Shown piece by piece: positions 26,470 through 34,828 of a DNA stretch of 64,000 nucleotides. The DNA is taken from positions 102,572 through 166,571 of the forward strand of contig NZ_JASHKR010000007.1 of the NCBI RefSeq assembly GCF_030056815.1, given 5' to 3'. The stretch is from Rhodococcus sp. IEGM 1379. GTDB taxonomy: Bacteria; Actinomycetota; Actinomycetes; Mycobacteriales; Mycobacteriaceae. Within the stretch, counting starts at the first letter, position 1; the number at the start of each line of letters is the position of its first letter. The position numbers and the translations under genes were made by a program. Under the pieces are notes generated by a model. The model saw only the letters and a program-made list of their open reading frames with translations, made no database searches and was not told the DNA's origin.

Positions 26470-26931
26470 GTGACCAACCCGCTCGCCCTCGACCACCAGG
26501 TGTGCTTCGCCCTCTACTCGGCGTCGCGGGCCACCACCGCCGCTTACCGAGCCATGCTCGACGACCTGGGAATCACCTACCCCCAGTACCTCGTCCTGCT
26601 GACACTCTGGGAACGCGACGGCCGGGGAGTCCGCGACATTTGCGAAGCACTCGACCTCGACACCGGCACCCTCTCGCCGCTTCTCAAGCGACTCGAAGGT
26701 TCAGGACTGATCGAGCGTCGACGCCTCTCCACCGACGAGCGTCGCGTCGAAATCCACCTGACCGAGGCCGGCGCAACGCTGCGTTCCAAGGCCGAAGACA
26801 TCCCGGCCAGGCTCGCAGTCGCTACCGGCTTGAGCCTCGGCGAACTCGGCGAACTCCGCGAGGTTCTGGTCCGGCTCGGCAAAACACTTCAATCATCGAA
26901 CGCACACTCCGACGGAAAGAAGAAGCCATGA
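26470..26931 (+). CDS. ohrR: OhrR, organic-hydroperoxide-sensing MarR-family repressor
   Basis: The 153-residue MarR winged-helix protein has the OhrR signature near the N-terminus, ALDHQVCFALYSASRA, in which Cys12 is the reactive thiol oxidised by organic hydroperoxides. The recognition region is LDTGTLSPLLKRLEGSGLIE followed by the wing RRRLSTDERRVEIHLT. It starts at GTG 26470 close behind the promoter. The stop overlaps the ohr ATG (ATGA). Oxidation should release the dyad at 26433-26444 and induce ohr and the reductase gene behind it. Confidence 0.92.
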   Translation: MTNPLALDHQVCFALYSASRATTAAYRAMLDDLGITYPQYLVLLTLWERDGRGVRDICEALDLDTGTLSPLLKRLEGSGLIERRRLSTDERRVEIHLTEAGATLRSKAEDIPARLAVATGLSLGELGELREVLVRLGKTLQSSNAHSDGKKKP

Positions 26932-27356
26932 ACATCGTGTACACCGCAGAAGCGCTCGCCACCGGCGAAGGCCGCAACGGTCATGCTCGCACCTCCGACG
27001 GACGCCTAGATCTCGATTTGGCGATCCCCAAGGAAATGGGCGGCAGCGGCGACGGCACCAACCCCGAGCAGCTTTTTGCAGCCGGGTACGCAGCCTGCTT
27101 CCACTCCGCACTGCAGATGGTCGCCCGCGCCGAGAAGGCAAACGTCGCAGACTCTGCTGTAGGCGCCCGCGTCGGCATCGGCCCCAACGGAGCCGGAGGC
27201 TTCGGTCTCGCTGTGACGCTTGAAGTTTCACTCCCACACTTGTCCCATGACCAGGCCGTTGAGCTGACGGAGAAGGCACACCAGGTGTGCCCGTACTCCA
27301 ACGCAACTCGCGGCAATATCGAGGTCACCCTCGAAGTAACCAAGGAAGACGACTAA
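26928..27356 (+). CDS. ohr: Ohr, thiol-dependent organic hydroperoxide reductase
   Basis: The 142-residue Ohr/OsmC-family enzyme reduces organic hydroperoxides to alcohols. The two catalytic cysteines are Cys57 in AAGYAACFHSAL and Cys121 in VCPYSNATRGN, the Ohr-specific arrangement, with the conserved Arg expected in the N-terminal part. Length is normal. It is coupled to ohrR by an ATGA overlap and to the following reductase by TAATG. Confidence 0.95.
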   Translation: MNIVYTAEALATGEGRNGHARTSDGRLDLDLAIPKEMGGSGDGTNPEQLFAAGYAACFHSALQMVARAEKANVADSAVGARVGIGPNGAGGFGLAVTLEVSLPHLSHDQAVELTEKAHQVCPYSNATRGNIEVTLEVTKEDD

Positions 27357-28369
27357 TGAGCACTACCAACCCCACTGTCAGCCGCGAAATCCGACTCGCG
27401 TCCCGCCCCAACGGTTGGCCCACCGCCGAGAACTTCTCGATGGAAGAGGCTCAGCTCCCCGAACTCGAAGACGGCCAGATCCTGGTGCGTAACATCGCAA
27501 TTTCGGTTGACCCGTACATGCGTGGACGCATGAACGACGTGAAGTCGTACCTGCCGCCGTTCCAGATCGGAGCTCCGCTCGACGGCGGCGCCGTCGGCGA
27601 AGTTATTGCATCCAAGTCCGCTGACCGGGCCGTCGGCGACGTCGTCGTCCACGGTCTCGGATGGCGCGAATATGCCATCGTCGACGCTGCGACGGCTGGG
27701 CCTGCTGATACGTCCATCGCCCCCGCTACGGCGTACCTGGGTGCGCTCGGCATGACCGGCCTGACCGCCTACGCCGGCCTCACCGCTGTCGCCGAGTTCA
27801 AGGAAGGCGATACCGTTTTCGTTTCCGGCGCAGCCGGAGCCGTGGGTTCACTGGTCGGCCAGATCGCAAAGCTGTTGGGCGCCAAGCGCGTTATCGGTAG
27901 CGCGGGTTCACCGGCCAAGGTTGCACGTCTGCTCGAGCTCGGCTTCGATGCGGCGTTCAACTACCACGACGGCTCGGTCACCGAACTCCTCGCAGCGGCC
28001 GCACCTGAGGGCATCGACGTCTACTTCGACAACGTCGGCGGCGACCACCTCGAGGCAGCGATCGACTCCATGAACCCGGGTGGCCGAATTGCCCTGTGCG
28101 GAGCCATTGCTCAGTACAACACCACCGAGAAGCCCACGGCTCCGCACAACTTGGCCGCAGTAATCGGCAAGGGTCTCACACTGCGCGGTTTCCTGGTCGG
28201 CGGCTACCGCCACCTCGGACCCGAATTCCGCACCCACATGGCAGGCTGGCTTGCCGACAACAAGATCGAGTGGGACGAGACGATCGTCGAAGGCCTGGAG
28301 AACGCTCCGCAGGCCTTCATCGACCTGATGCGCGGCGCGAACACCGGCAAGATGGTTGTCACGCTGTAG
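27356..28369 (+). CDS. NADP-dependent medium-chain reductase (CurA/LTB4DH-like)
   Basis: This 337-residue zinc-free medium-chain dehydrogenase/reductase reduces C=C bonds of enones or reactive aldehydes with NADPH. It has an N-terminal GroES-like domain (SVDPYMRGRM, typical of the PTGR/CurA branch) and a Rossmann site (FVSGAAGAVGSLVGQIAKLL). YFDNVGGDHLEAA lies near the cofactor phosphate region. Its ATG overlaps the ohr stop by one base, so it belongs to the peroxide operon. A role in clearing unsaturated aldehydes formed by lipid peroxidation fits this setting. Confidence 0.9.
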   Translation: MSTTNPTVSREIRLASRPNGWPTAENFSMEEAQLPELEDGQILVRNIAISVDPYMRGRMNDVKSYLPPFQIGAPLDGGAVGEVIASKSADRAVGDVVVHGLGWREYAIVDAATAGPADTSIAPATAYLGALGMTGLTAYAGLTAVAEFKEGDTVFVSGAAGAVGSLVGQIAKLLGAKRVIGSAGSPAKVARLLELGFDAAFNYHDGSVTELLAAAAPEGIDVYFDNVGGDHLEAAIDSMNPGGRIALCGAIAQYNTTEKPTAPHNLAAVIGKGLTLRGFLVGGYRHLGPEFRTHMAGWLADNKIEWDETIVEGLENAPQAFIDLMRGANTGKMVVTL

Positions 28370-28394
28370 CTTTCACAGATACATCTTTCATGAC

Positions 28395-28435
28395 CGACGA
28401 TGGCCGCGAATCACTGGGATTCTCGGCCATCGTCG
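28395..28435. terminator. Bidirectional terminator hairpin
   Basis: CGACGATGGCCG (28395-28406) pairs perfectly with CGGCCATCGTCG (28424-28435) across a 17-base loop. It lies between the convergent reductase and SDR genes. Confidence 0.75.
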
Positions 28436-28442
28436 TCGTGGA

Positions 28443-29315
28443 TCAGATTCCGAACGACACTCCGGTCAACTTCTCGGACAAAGTCCACAACCCGGCTGCG
28501 GTCTTCTTGTCGTGTGACTTCTTGTTCGAGCCAACAACTTTCGGATAGCCCCGCTGCTCGAACGGACCATCAGGACCGATGTAACTGCCACCGAACGCGT
28601 CGGGCGCCGTAGCCGCCCACAACTCCGGTAAAGCACCCATCTGCGCTGACTGCGCGATCAGGTTGCCGATACCCGTCAGCTTGTCCTGGATCGTCTCGGT
28701 GTGCCCCTGCAGGTTCGTCGACGCGTAACCGGGGTGCGACGCCAATGCTTTGAGCGTCGAACCCGAAGCCGCCAGTCGACGCTGAAGTTCATACGTGAAT
28801 AGAAGATTCGCGAGCTTGGACTGCCCGTAGGCGCGCCACCGGTTGTACTTGCGGTGCTCGAAATTGAGATCGTCGAGATCGATAGTGCCCAACTGATGCA
28901 TCATGCTGGACATCGTGACGACACGGTCGGTCAACTTGTCCTTCAACAGTCCCGTCAGCGCGAAGTGGCCGAGATGGTTTGTACCGATCTGCATTTCGAA
29001 CCCGTCGACCGTCCGGTTGAACGGCACCGCCATCACCCCGGCGTTGTTCACCAGAACGTCAACGGCATCGGTTGCATCGGCAAACGCGCGTACCGACGAC
29101 AGATCCGCGAGATCAAGTTTGCGTACCACAGCGTTCGAACCGATTTCAGCAGCAACTACATCCGCTTTCGATGTGTTCCGACACGCCAGCACGACCTCTG
29201 CGCCGGCCTTACCCAACGCTCGCGCGACCACCTCCCCCAACCCACTGTTCGCGCCCGTCACGACAAATTTTCGTCCGGTCTGATCGACAACGTCATCTGC
29301 AGTCCACTTGGTCAT
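28443..29315 (-). CDS. SDR family oxidoreductase (retinol-dehydrogenase-like)
   Basis: The 290-residue short-chain dehydrogenase has TGANSGLG near residues 19-26, ACRNTSKAD after the second strand (an Arg suggesting NADPH), NNAGV, MSSMMHQLG and the catalytic YGQSKLANLLF in which Tyr and Lys are four apart. This is the pattern of the WWOX/retinol-dehydrogenase-like subgroup common in actinobacteria, whose substrates are mostly unknown. It is monocistronic and convergent with the peroxide operon. Confidence 0.9.
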   Translation of the reverse strand: MTKWTADDVVDQTGRKFVVTGANSGLGEVVARALGKAGAEVVLACRNTSKADVVAAEIGSNAVVRKLDLADLSSVRAFADATDAVDVLVNNAGVMAVPFNRTVDGFEMQIGTNHLGHFALTGLLKDKLTDRVVTMSSMMHQLGTIDLDDLNFEHRKYNRWRAYGQSKLANLLFTYELQRRLAASGSTLKALASHPGYASTNLQGHTETIQDKLTGIGNLIAQSAQMGALPELWAATAPDAFGGSYIGPDGPFEQRGYPKVVGSNKKSHDKKTAAGLWTLSEKLTGVSFGI

Positions 29316-29366
29316 GAAATCCAGCGTACGTGCGTTACCCAGCGGTAGGAATGGCTGAACTTCTGA

Positions 29367-30299
29367 TCACTGTTTCCGTTTGGCTTTGATCGGCTTGGCA
29401 CCCGGCGCCGGCGCCGTGGGTGCCGGCTTCGGCGCGGGTTCCACCTCTGCTTCTCGCTTCTCCGCCGCAATTTTGCCGTACACAAAATGCTGTTGAGCCA
29501 ACGTCCAGCAGTTGTTGCTGACGAAGTAGATCAGAATTGCGACCGGCGCGAAGGAACCGAACGCGATCACGCCGACCGGGAAAACCCACAGTGCGAGTTT
29601 GTTCATGATTGCCGTTTGCGGGTTGGCAGTTCCGGAGTCGACCTGCCGCGCGACCGATGCTCTCGACGTGAAATGTGTCGCTACGGCCGCAAAGATCATC
29701 AGCGGAACAGCGACCAGAATGATGGACATTCTGGTGACGTCGCCGAATGCCTCCAACTGGGCGGCCGGGCTCGAAATCATGGCCGACAGTGGCGCCCCGA
29801 ACAACTTCGCGTCGAGAAATGACTGCACGTCGGAAGCACTGAAGAAGTAGTTGGCCGTATTCGCATTGTCCGCGATCGACATTGGTTCGGTCGGGCTCAG
29901 AAATGGGATGTGGGAGGCCGCTCCGGTCCGATTGAACGAGCGGAGTACGTGATAAAGCCCGATGAAAACAGGTGCCTGAACAAGCATCGGCAGACACCCG
30001 AGCAATGGGCTGTAGTTGTGCTCCTTCTGCAACTTGCTCATCTCCACGGCAAGTTTCTGCCGGTCACCGGCGTACTTCTTCTGCAACACCTTGATCTGAG
30101 GTTGCAGCTTCTGCATCACCAGTTGAGTGCGAACCTGCTTGACAAAAGGTTTGAACAAAATCGCCCTGAGCGTGAACACCAGAAATACCACCGACAGCGC
30201 CCACACGATGCCGTTGTCCGGCGATCCGGAAACGAAAGAAAAGACCTTGTGCCAGAACCACAGAATTGCGGACACGGGGTAATAGATAAAATCGAGCAT
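29367..30299 (-). CDS. YidC/Oxa1-family membrane protein insertase, second copy
   Basis: The 310-residue membrane protein has the YidC core: an N-terminal helix (FIYYPVSAILWFWHKVFSFV), TLRAILFKPF, the amphipathic coiled region MQKLQPQIKVLQKKYAGDRQ, LGCLPMLVQAPVFIGLYHVL, later helices and a basic KPIKAKRKQ tail. The groove Arg is probably in FTLRAIL. It is not in the usual rpmH-rnpA-yidC setting, so it is a paralog (YidC2) rather than the housekeeping insertase. Together with the small DUF6412-type gene just upstream it forms a two-gene unit known from other actinobacteria. Confidence 0.9.
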   Translation of the reverse strand: MLDFIYYPVSAILWFWHKVFSFVSGSPDNGIVWALSVVFLVFTLRAILFKPFVKQVRTQLVMQKLQPQIKVLQKKYAGDRQKLAVEMSKLQKEHNYSPLLGCLPMLVQAPVFIGLYHVLRSFNRTGAASHIPFLSPTEPMSIADNANTANYFFSASDVQSFLDAKLFGAPLSAMISSPAAQLEAFGDVTRMSIILVAVPLMIFAAVATHFTSRASVARQVDSGTANPQTAIMNKLALWVFPVGVIAFGSFAPVAILIYFVSNNCWTLAQQHFVYGKIAAEKREAEVEPAPKPAPTAPAPGAKPIKAKRKQ

Positions 30300-30411
30300 G
30301 ATGAATGAACCTCACCAAGAGGGACGCTCGGAGAATCCGAACGCGGGAATGGTCGTGGACAGAGCCATACAGACCGACCTACGACGAGTTCACACCCGCG
30401 CTACGGTCGAT

Positions 30412-30717
30412 CTAGCGACCAATTCCCGGTGCTCGAGGTTGGGGACGTCCCGGTGCGTCCGGGCTGCTCTGCCGACGGAATGCACCACGCAAACAGCGTT
30501 CGTCGCCGGACGGACCCTGGGACGACACCGCGCGCAGTTGGAGTGCTTCGTACATCGGCGACGCCGACAACGCCGCGACGACAAACACCGCGATCGCGGT
30601 TCCCAGTACGGCAGCACTGCCCGAGGAACTGAGCGGTGGAGCGGCAAGCAACGCGATGAACGGAAGCAGAAGAAGCAGCAGTGACCGCGTCACTGTGCTC
30701 GCTCCCTGCTGATTCAT
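30412..30717 (-). CDS. Small membrane protein, DUF6412-like, partner of YidC2
   Basis: The protein has 101 residues from ATG 30717. Two hydrophobic helices (about 10-27 LLLLLLPFIALLAAPP and 34-50 VLGTAIAVFVVAALSA) are followed by a basic Pro-rich tail with PDAPGRPQPRAPG. I recognise this tail from the DUF6412 family, which neighbours yidC-like genes in Streptomyces and relatives. The longer frame from 30774 adds only weak residues. It lies 112 bases upstream of the YidC paralog on the same strand and may be a dedicated substrate or helper. Confidence 0.7.
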   Translation of the reverse strand: MNQQGASTVTRSLLLLLLPFIALLAAPPLSSSGSAAVLGTAIAVFVVAALSASPMYEALQLRAVSSQGPSGDERCLRGAFRRQSSPDAPGRPQPRAPGIGR

Positions 30718-30781
30718 GAAACCGAACATACACGGTTGTTCACAGCTCACGAGCCCAAACCGTGCCTGAGACAATCCAGCG

Positions 30782-31545
30782 ATGACGCCTCGAACTTTCG
30801 AAGAGTTGGTAGAAGAAGCGCAGTTCGTCTCCGTAGACGGGGTTGGGATTCCTCTTGGCTCGAAGGACGCTCCACCGAGCAGCGTCCGTCATGGGGATAT
30901 CAGCAACTCATGGGTGAAAGGCTGAGCGCAGCCACTACGGCGCTGGATATTCACACAGGTGGCGGCGAAGTGCTCTCCGCTGCAACGACGCTTCCGCCGG
31001 TGATGGCTGCCACCGAATCCTGGCCACCCAATGTTGCCAAAGCAACTGCCCTACTTCGCCCGCGCGGAGTCGTCGTTGTCGCGAGCCCGGATGAACCGCC
31101 ACTCCCTTTTGCCGATGCAGCCTTTGATCTGGTGACGTGCCGTCATCCCGCCACGGTGTGGTGGAACGAAATATCTCGGGTCCTCGAACCCGGCGGGACG
31201 TACCTCGCCCAGCACGTCGGTCACGCAAGCGTTTTCGAACTGGTCGAGCACTTTCTCGGACCCCAACCGAAGGCCCGACGCGGTCGGCACTACGAGGACG
31301 AAAGTGCAGATGTCCGCGACGCCGGTCTCGAGGTGATCGATCTCCGATTCGAGCGACTTCGCCTGGAATTCTTCGACCTCGGTGCTGTCATCTACTTCTT
31401 GCGAAAGGTGATCTGGATGGTTCCAGGCTTCACTGTTGAGCAGTACCTCGACCAGCTTCGCGAACTCGACCGACAGATACGACGCGACGGACCCTTTGTC
31501 GCCTACTCGAGTCGGTTCCTGATCGAGGCTCGAAAGGCCTGCTAA
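30782..31545 (+). pseudogene. Class I SAM-dependent methyltransferase, frameshifted near its start
   Basis: ATG 30782 opens MTPRTFEELVEEAQFVSVDG, after which the frame becomes meaningless. The continuation WDSSWLEGRSTEQRPSWGYQ is in another frame. Removing the two bases GT at 30842-30843 joins the parts into 253 residues without a stop. The rest looks intact: ALDIHTGGGEVLSA (SAM motif I), PLPFADAAFDLVTCRH and ISRVLEPGGTYLAQHVG. A shortened protein could start at ATG 30909 just before motif I. It is either a young pseudogene or a sequencing error. Its stop overlaps the end of the convergent allantoinase gene by 4 bases. Confidence 0.75.
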
Positions 31546-32456
31546 GCAGGATGCACCGACTTCCAGTGCTGCGCAATGTCGATCCGACGCGTGATCCACA
31601 CGTTCTCCTGTGATTGCACGTGATCGAGGAAGCGTTCGAGGGCCGCCGCGCGGGCGGGCCGTCCGACTATGCGGCAATGCAATCCGACCGAGAGCATCTT
31701 CGGCGCCCCCGCAACCCCTTCGGAATACAGGACGTCAAACGCATCCCGTAGATGGGCGAAGAATTGATCGCCACTGGGAAATCCTGCCGGAGAAGCGAAC
31801 CGCATGTCATTGGTATCGAGGGTGTACGGAACAACCAGATGCTTGACTGTCTCGCCACCCCGCGGCACGTCGACCCAGTACGGGAGATCATCGGCGTAGG
31901 AATCCGAGTCGTAGACAAACCCGCCGTGCTCGACCACCAACTCACGGGTGTTCGGTGAATCGCGTCCGGTGTACCAACCGAGCGGCGCGGATCCGGTGAG
32001 GTCGCGCAGTATCGAGACGGCCTCGGCCATGTCCGCGCGCTCACGTTCGACGCTGACCAATTGATACGACGTCCATCGCAGTCCGTGACATGCGATCTCA
32101 TGGCCCAGGTCACGAAAAGCGCTGACTGCTTCGGGATTACGCTCCAGAGCGCGCGCGACAGCAAAAATCGTGAGCGGGAGCCGGCGCCTTTCGAAAATGC
32201 CGAGGACTCTCCATAATCCGGCCCGCGATCCGTACTCGTAGATCGATTCCATACTCATATGTCGATTCGGAAACGACTCTGCCGGAGTCATTTCCGACAG
32301 GAATGTCTCCGACGCGTCATCCCCGTCGAGAACATTCCGTTCCCCACCCTCTTCGTAGTTGAGGACAAACTGAACGGCTATGCGTGCGCCGCCCGGCCAC
32401 TGCGGGTGGGGAGGATTCTTGCCGTACCCCACCATGTCACGCGGATAGCTCGTCAT
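31542..32456 (-). CDS. puuE: Allantoinase PuuE (polysaccharide-deacetylase fold)
   Basis: The 304-residue cofactor-free allantoinase of the NodB/polysaccharide deacetylase fold opens the allantoin ring to allantoate. Typical features are MVGYGKNPPHPQWPGGARIA, NYEEGGERNVLDGD, FAVARALERNPEAV, GHEIACHGLRW and GWYTGRDSPNTRELV. The length equals that of known PuuE proteins. It is the last gene of a three-gene operon after allantoicase, with a 16-base gap. Confidence 0.92.
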   Translation of the reverse strand: MTSYPRDMVGYGKNPPHPQWPGGARIAVQFVLNYEEGGERNVLDGDDASETFLSEMTPAESFPNRHMSMESIYEYGSRAGLWRVLGIFERRRLPLTIFAVARALERNPEAVSAFRDLGHEIACHGLRWTSYQLVSVERERADMAEAVSILRDLTGSAPLGWYTGRDSPNTRELVVEHGGFVYDSDSYADDLPYWVDVPRGGETVKHLVVPYTLDTNDMRFASPAGFPSGDQFFAHLRDAFDVLYSEGVAGAPKMLSVGLHCRIVGRPARAAALERFLDHVQSQENVWITRRIDIAQHWKSVHPA

Positions 32457-32472
32457 GGCAACACCTTTACCG

Positions 32473-33459
32473 TCACTGGCCGGAAATCGCAGCGCGAGCC
32501 GCCGCCGTCAAAATACCGAAAACACGCAGTCTCGCCAGCCCGCCGTCCGGGAAGATATCCAACCGCACATCCGTGACCGGAACGTCACTCTCGATCAGGA
32601 AACGATGCCGAGTATCGGGTCGAAATATGTTGCGCGGTAGCAGTTCAACCCATTCTCCGCTCGACGTACGCCCGGTCAGCGCACCGGCACCGGGACTGTT
32701 TCCGAGGAAATACGACGTGTCGATTTCGACAAAACTCAATGTGCCTTCGCCTGCGAGTTGCACCTGCACCCAGTCGTTTCCGTCATCGCGACGACGCGCG
32801 GTTTCCCAGCCGTCACCCATAGATGCGGCGCGACCCGGGAACAAGATGTTCTGCGGCGAACTGTAGAACATATTGGAGCAGTCGGTAACTCGTCCACCAT
32901 TTTCCAGCGCAGCAAGATCCAAAGGGCCGACGTCGAGAAAACGCACGTCCGGCCGCGCTTCACCGTGAACACGGAATCGCGCAACGCCGCCGTCCGGGTA
33001 GATGGCGAGCTTGACATGTGTCCACCGCTGATCCGAGCTCACCGCAAACGGATTCTCCGAATCACCGGTCACCGCCGAACGCTCGACAATCGTCTGCCAA
33101 TCCCCGGAGGCCGCCAACTCTTCAGGGTCCGGGTAGCCGTCGACTGTGATCGCCTCCACCGATATCTCAGGCGGGAAATTGCCCTTGAACCATGCCGTAT
33201 CGACTACAACGCCGCGAACCACGCCGGGAACACCGAGTCGCACGATCGCCTCGTCGTGCCCGGCCACGCGACGTCGGCGGGTTTCCCACCCGTCGTAGAC
33301 CTGGCCTTTGTGTCCGAACGTCGCAGGTTGGTACCCCGCCTTTCCCGGTCGGATCAAGGCCTCACGTTCGGCAAATGCTTCGTCGTTTGCCCAGACCACG
33401 GCGCCGCCGAGAGTCCGCAGAGCCAGGTCGGGGAACAGGGTGAAATCAGTGGCACTCAT
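32473..33459 (-). CDS. alc: Allantoicase
   Basis: The 328-residue protein with two repeated jelly-roll allantoicase domains hydrolyses allantoate to ureidoglycolate and urea. Each repeat shows the conserved DGWETxRRR pattern (YDGWETRRRRVAGHDEAIVR and GDGWETARRRDDGNDWVQVQ), followed by an IDTxxFxGNxP motif (VDTAWFKGNFPPE and IDTSYFLGNSPG). LRVFGILT closes the protein. It lies 4 bases after the aldolase-like gene and just before allantoinase, so the three are co-expressed. Confidence 0.95.
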   Translation of the reverse strand: MSATDFTLFPDLALRTLGGAVVWANDEAFAEREALIRPGKAGYQPATFGHKGQVYDGWETRRRRVAGHDEAIVRLGVPGVVRGVVVDTAWFKGNFPPEISVEAITVDGYPDPEELAASGDWQTIVERSAVTGDSENPFAVSSDQRWTHVKLAIYPDGGVARFRVHGEARPDVRFLDVGPLDLAALENGGRVTDCSNMFYSSPQNILFPGRAASMGDGWETARRRDDGNDWVQVQLAGEGTLSFVEIDTSYFLGNSPGAGALTGRTSSGEWVELLPRNIFRPDTRHRFLIESDVPVTDVRLDIFPDGGLARLRVFGILTAAARAAISGQ

Positions 33460-33463
33460 CAGT

Positions 33464-34708
33464 TCAGTTCGCTCCTGTGTTGACGGTGGTACGTCTCACC
33501 AAATTTCGTAGCACCGCTGCGTCGACAGCGGGTGCGAGGGCTAGCACGTCGGCCTCGGTGAATGCTCCCGCCTCCAAACCTCGCAGAACCACAGCGGACA
33601 GCGCCTGCGCCGTTGCCGGTTCGTCCATCACACTCCCACCTTGGCTGTCGAGGTACGCCTGGATTCGGGGCGCTGCAGCGGTCAAAGCCGAGCGATAAAA
33701 GGCGAAAGTCGCAAGCCACCGCGTCACCAGGTGCCCCGGATGCATGTCCCAGCCCTGGTAGTACCCACGTTCGAGCGAGCGCATGACCAAACGGTGGTGA
33801 CGTTTCACAGCGTCGTGAATTGCGTCGGAGGTTCCCACCGGGGCGACCTGAGTGGAACCGTCGCATACCCACACCCCGGTCTGGGCAGCTGCCGCGAGCA
33901 TGACCGCCTTCGCGTGGTCTGCGACGGGATGTTCGAGGGACTGAAACTGTGGCGCAATTCCGCAAGATGCACTGTAATCGTAAGTGCCATAATGTAATCC
34001 GGTCAGACGCCCCGCCGCGCGATGGATTGCCGACGCGACCACGATGGTTCCGTCTGCAGCGATCACCGCCTGCGGACTCTCGATCTGCAACTCGAACCGA
34101 AGCGATCCGGATTCCAAACCGTGCGCCTTCTCCAACTCCTCGCACAACAATACTGTTGCTGTAACCTGCTCGACAGCACGCAGTTTGGGGACTGTGAATA
34201 CAAATCCCGGCGGCACTCCGCCAGCCGCATCGAGAACCAGTTCGAGAGTGCGAATGGAGCGTCGACGCTCACTCGCGGGCAACCCCTTGAACCTGATGCC
34301 GCACCAACTCGGACCGGCCGCGCCTCGGCCGACCGCTGCCAATGTCCGACCGGCGTTACGCGCTGCCGCGTCCTCCTCTTGATCCTCCCGCCGCCCGTAA
34401 CCGTCCTCGAAATCGATACGTAAGTCTTGGACGGGGTTGCGGCCCAACAAAAGCCGAACATCACCGAGCGCGTTTTCCGTATCAAGACCGGCAAAGACAT
34501 GGGCATGAGCGTCGAGCAACCGAATTGCCTGCTCACCCCACAACCGAGGCGTACCTGCGCCCACCTCGGCAGCACTGACATACACCGTATGTACGGGTTG
34601 AATCTCGTCACGATTGCCCGGGTACTGCCTGTCGAGTCTCGCATCGATCGGGTCAAGCAACTGTGCCAGTCTGTCGTGGACGGTAGCGGAAAGACGATGC
34701 TCAGCCAT
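33464..34708 (-). CDS. Aldolase/citrate-lyase-like protein (DUF6986 type) in the allantoin operon
   Basis: The 414-residue cytoplasmic protein resembles the HpcH/HpaI-CitE beta/alpha-barrel group. LRIDFEDGYG matches the acidic metal-binding DxEDG motif, GFVFTVPKLRAVEQV and RFELQIESPQAVIA supply the Arg/Glu strand ends, and GTYDYSASCGIAPQFQ and GWDMHPGHLVTRW follow. In actinobacteria it is repeatedly found with allantoicase. CitE-like lyases act on malate-type compounds and glyoxylate, so a role in handling ureidoglycolate or glyoxylate is likely but unproven. It is the first gene of the operon (ATG 34708), and no separate ureidoglycolate lyase is seen in the window. Confidence 0.8.
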   Translation of the reverse strand: MAEHRLSATVHDRLAQLLDPIDARLDRQYPGNRDEIQPVHTVYVSAAEVGAGTPRLWGEQAIRLLDAHAHVFAGLDTENALGDVRLLLGRNPVQDLRIDFEDGYGRREDQEEDAAARNAGRTLAAVGRGAAGPSWCGIRFKGLPASERRRSIRTLELVLDAAGGVPPGFVFTVPKLRAVEQVTATVLLCEELEKAHGLESGSLRFELQIESPQAVIAADGTIVVASAIHRAAGRLTGLHYGTYDYSASCGIAPQFQSLEHPVADHAKAVMLAAAAQTGVWVCDGSTQVAPVGTSDAIHDAVKRHHRLVMRSLERGYYQGWDMHPGHLVTRWLATFAFYRSALTAAAPRIQAYLDSQGGSVMDEPATAQALSAVVLRGLEAGAFTEADVLALAPAVDAAVLRNLVRRTTVNTGAN

Positions 34709-34828
34709 CAGACAATCTTCGCAGAAAACACACCGGTGGTGGACCTCACAAGCATATATTCCAATAATTTGTGCCCGCCGTGTCGCGGATGGCCCGATTG
34801 CCCGTCCCGTGCGGCTACCGTCGAAGAT

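Noticed and set aside
26451..27356. A single 301-residue protein covering ohr
   Set aside because: Its first half is an out-of-frame reading of ohrR; the ATGA overlap at 26928-26931 marks the real ohr start.
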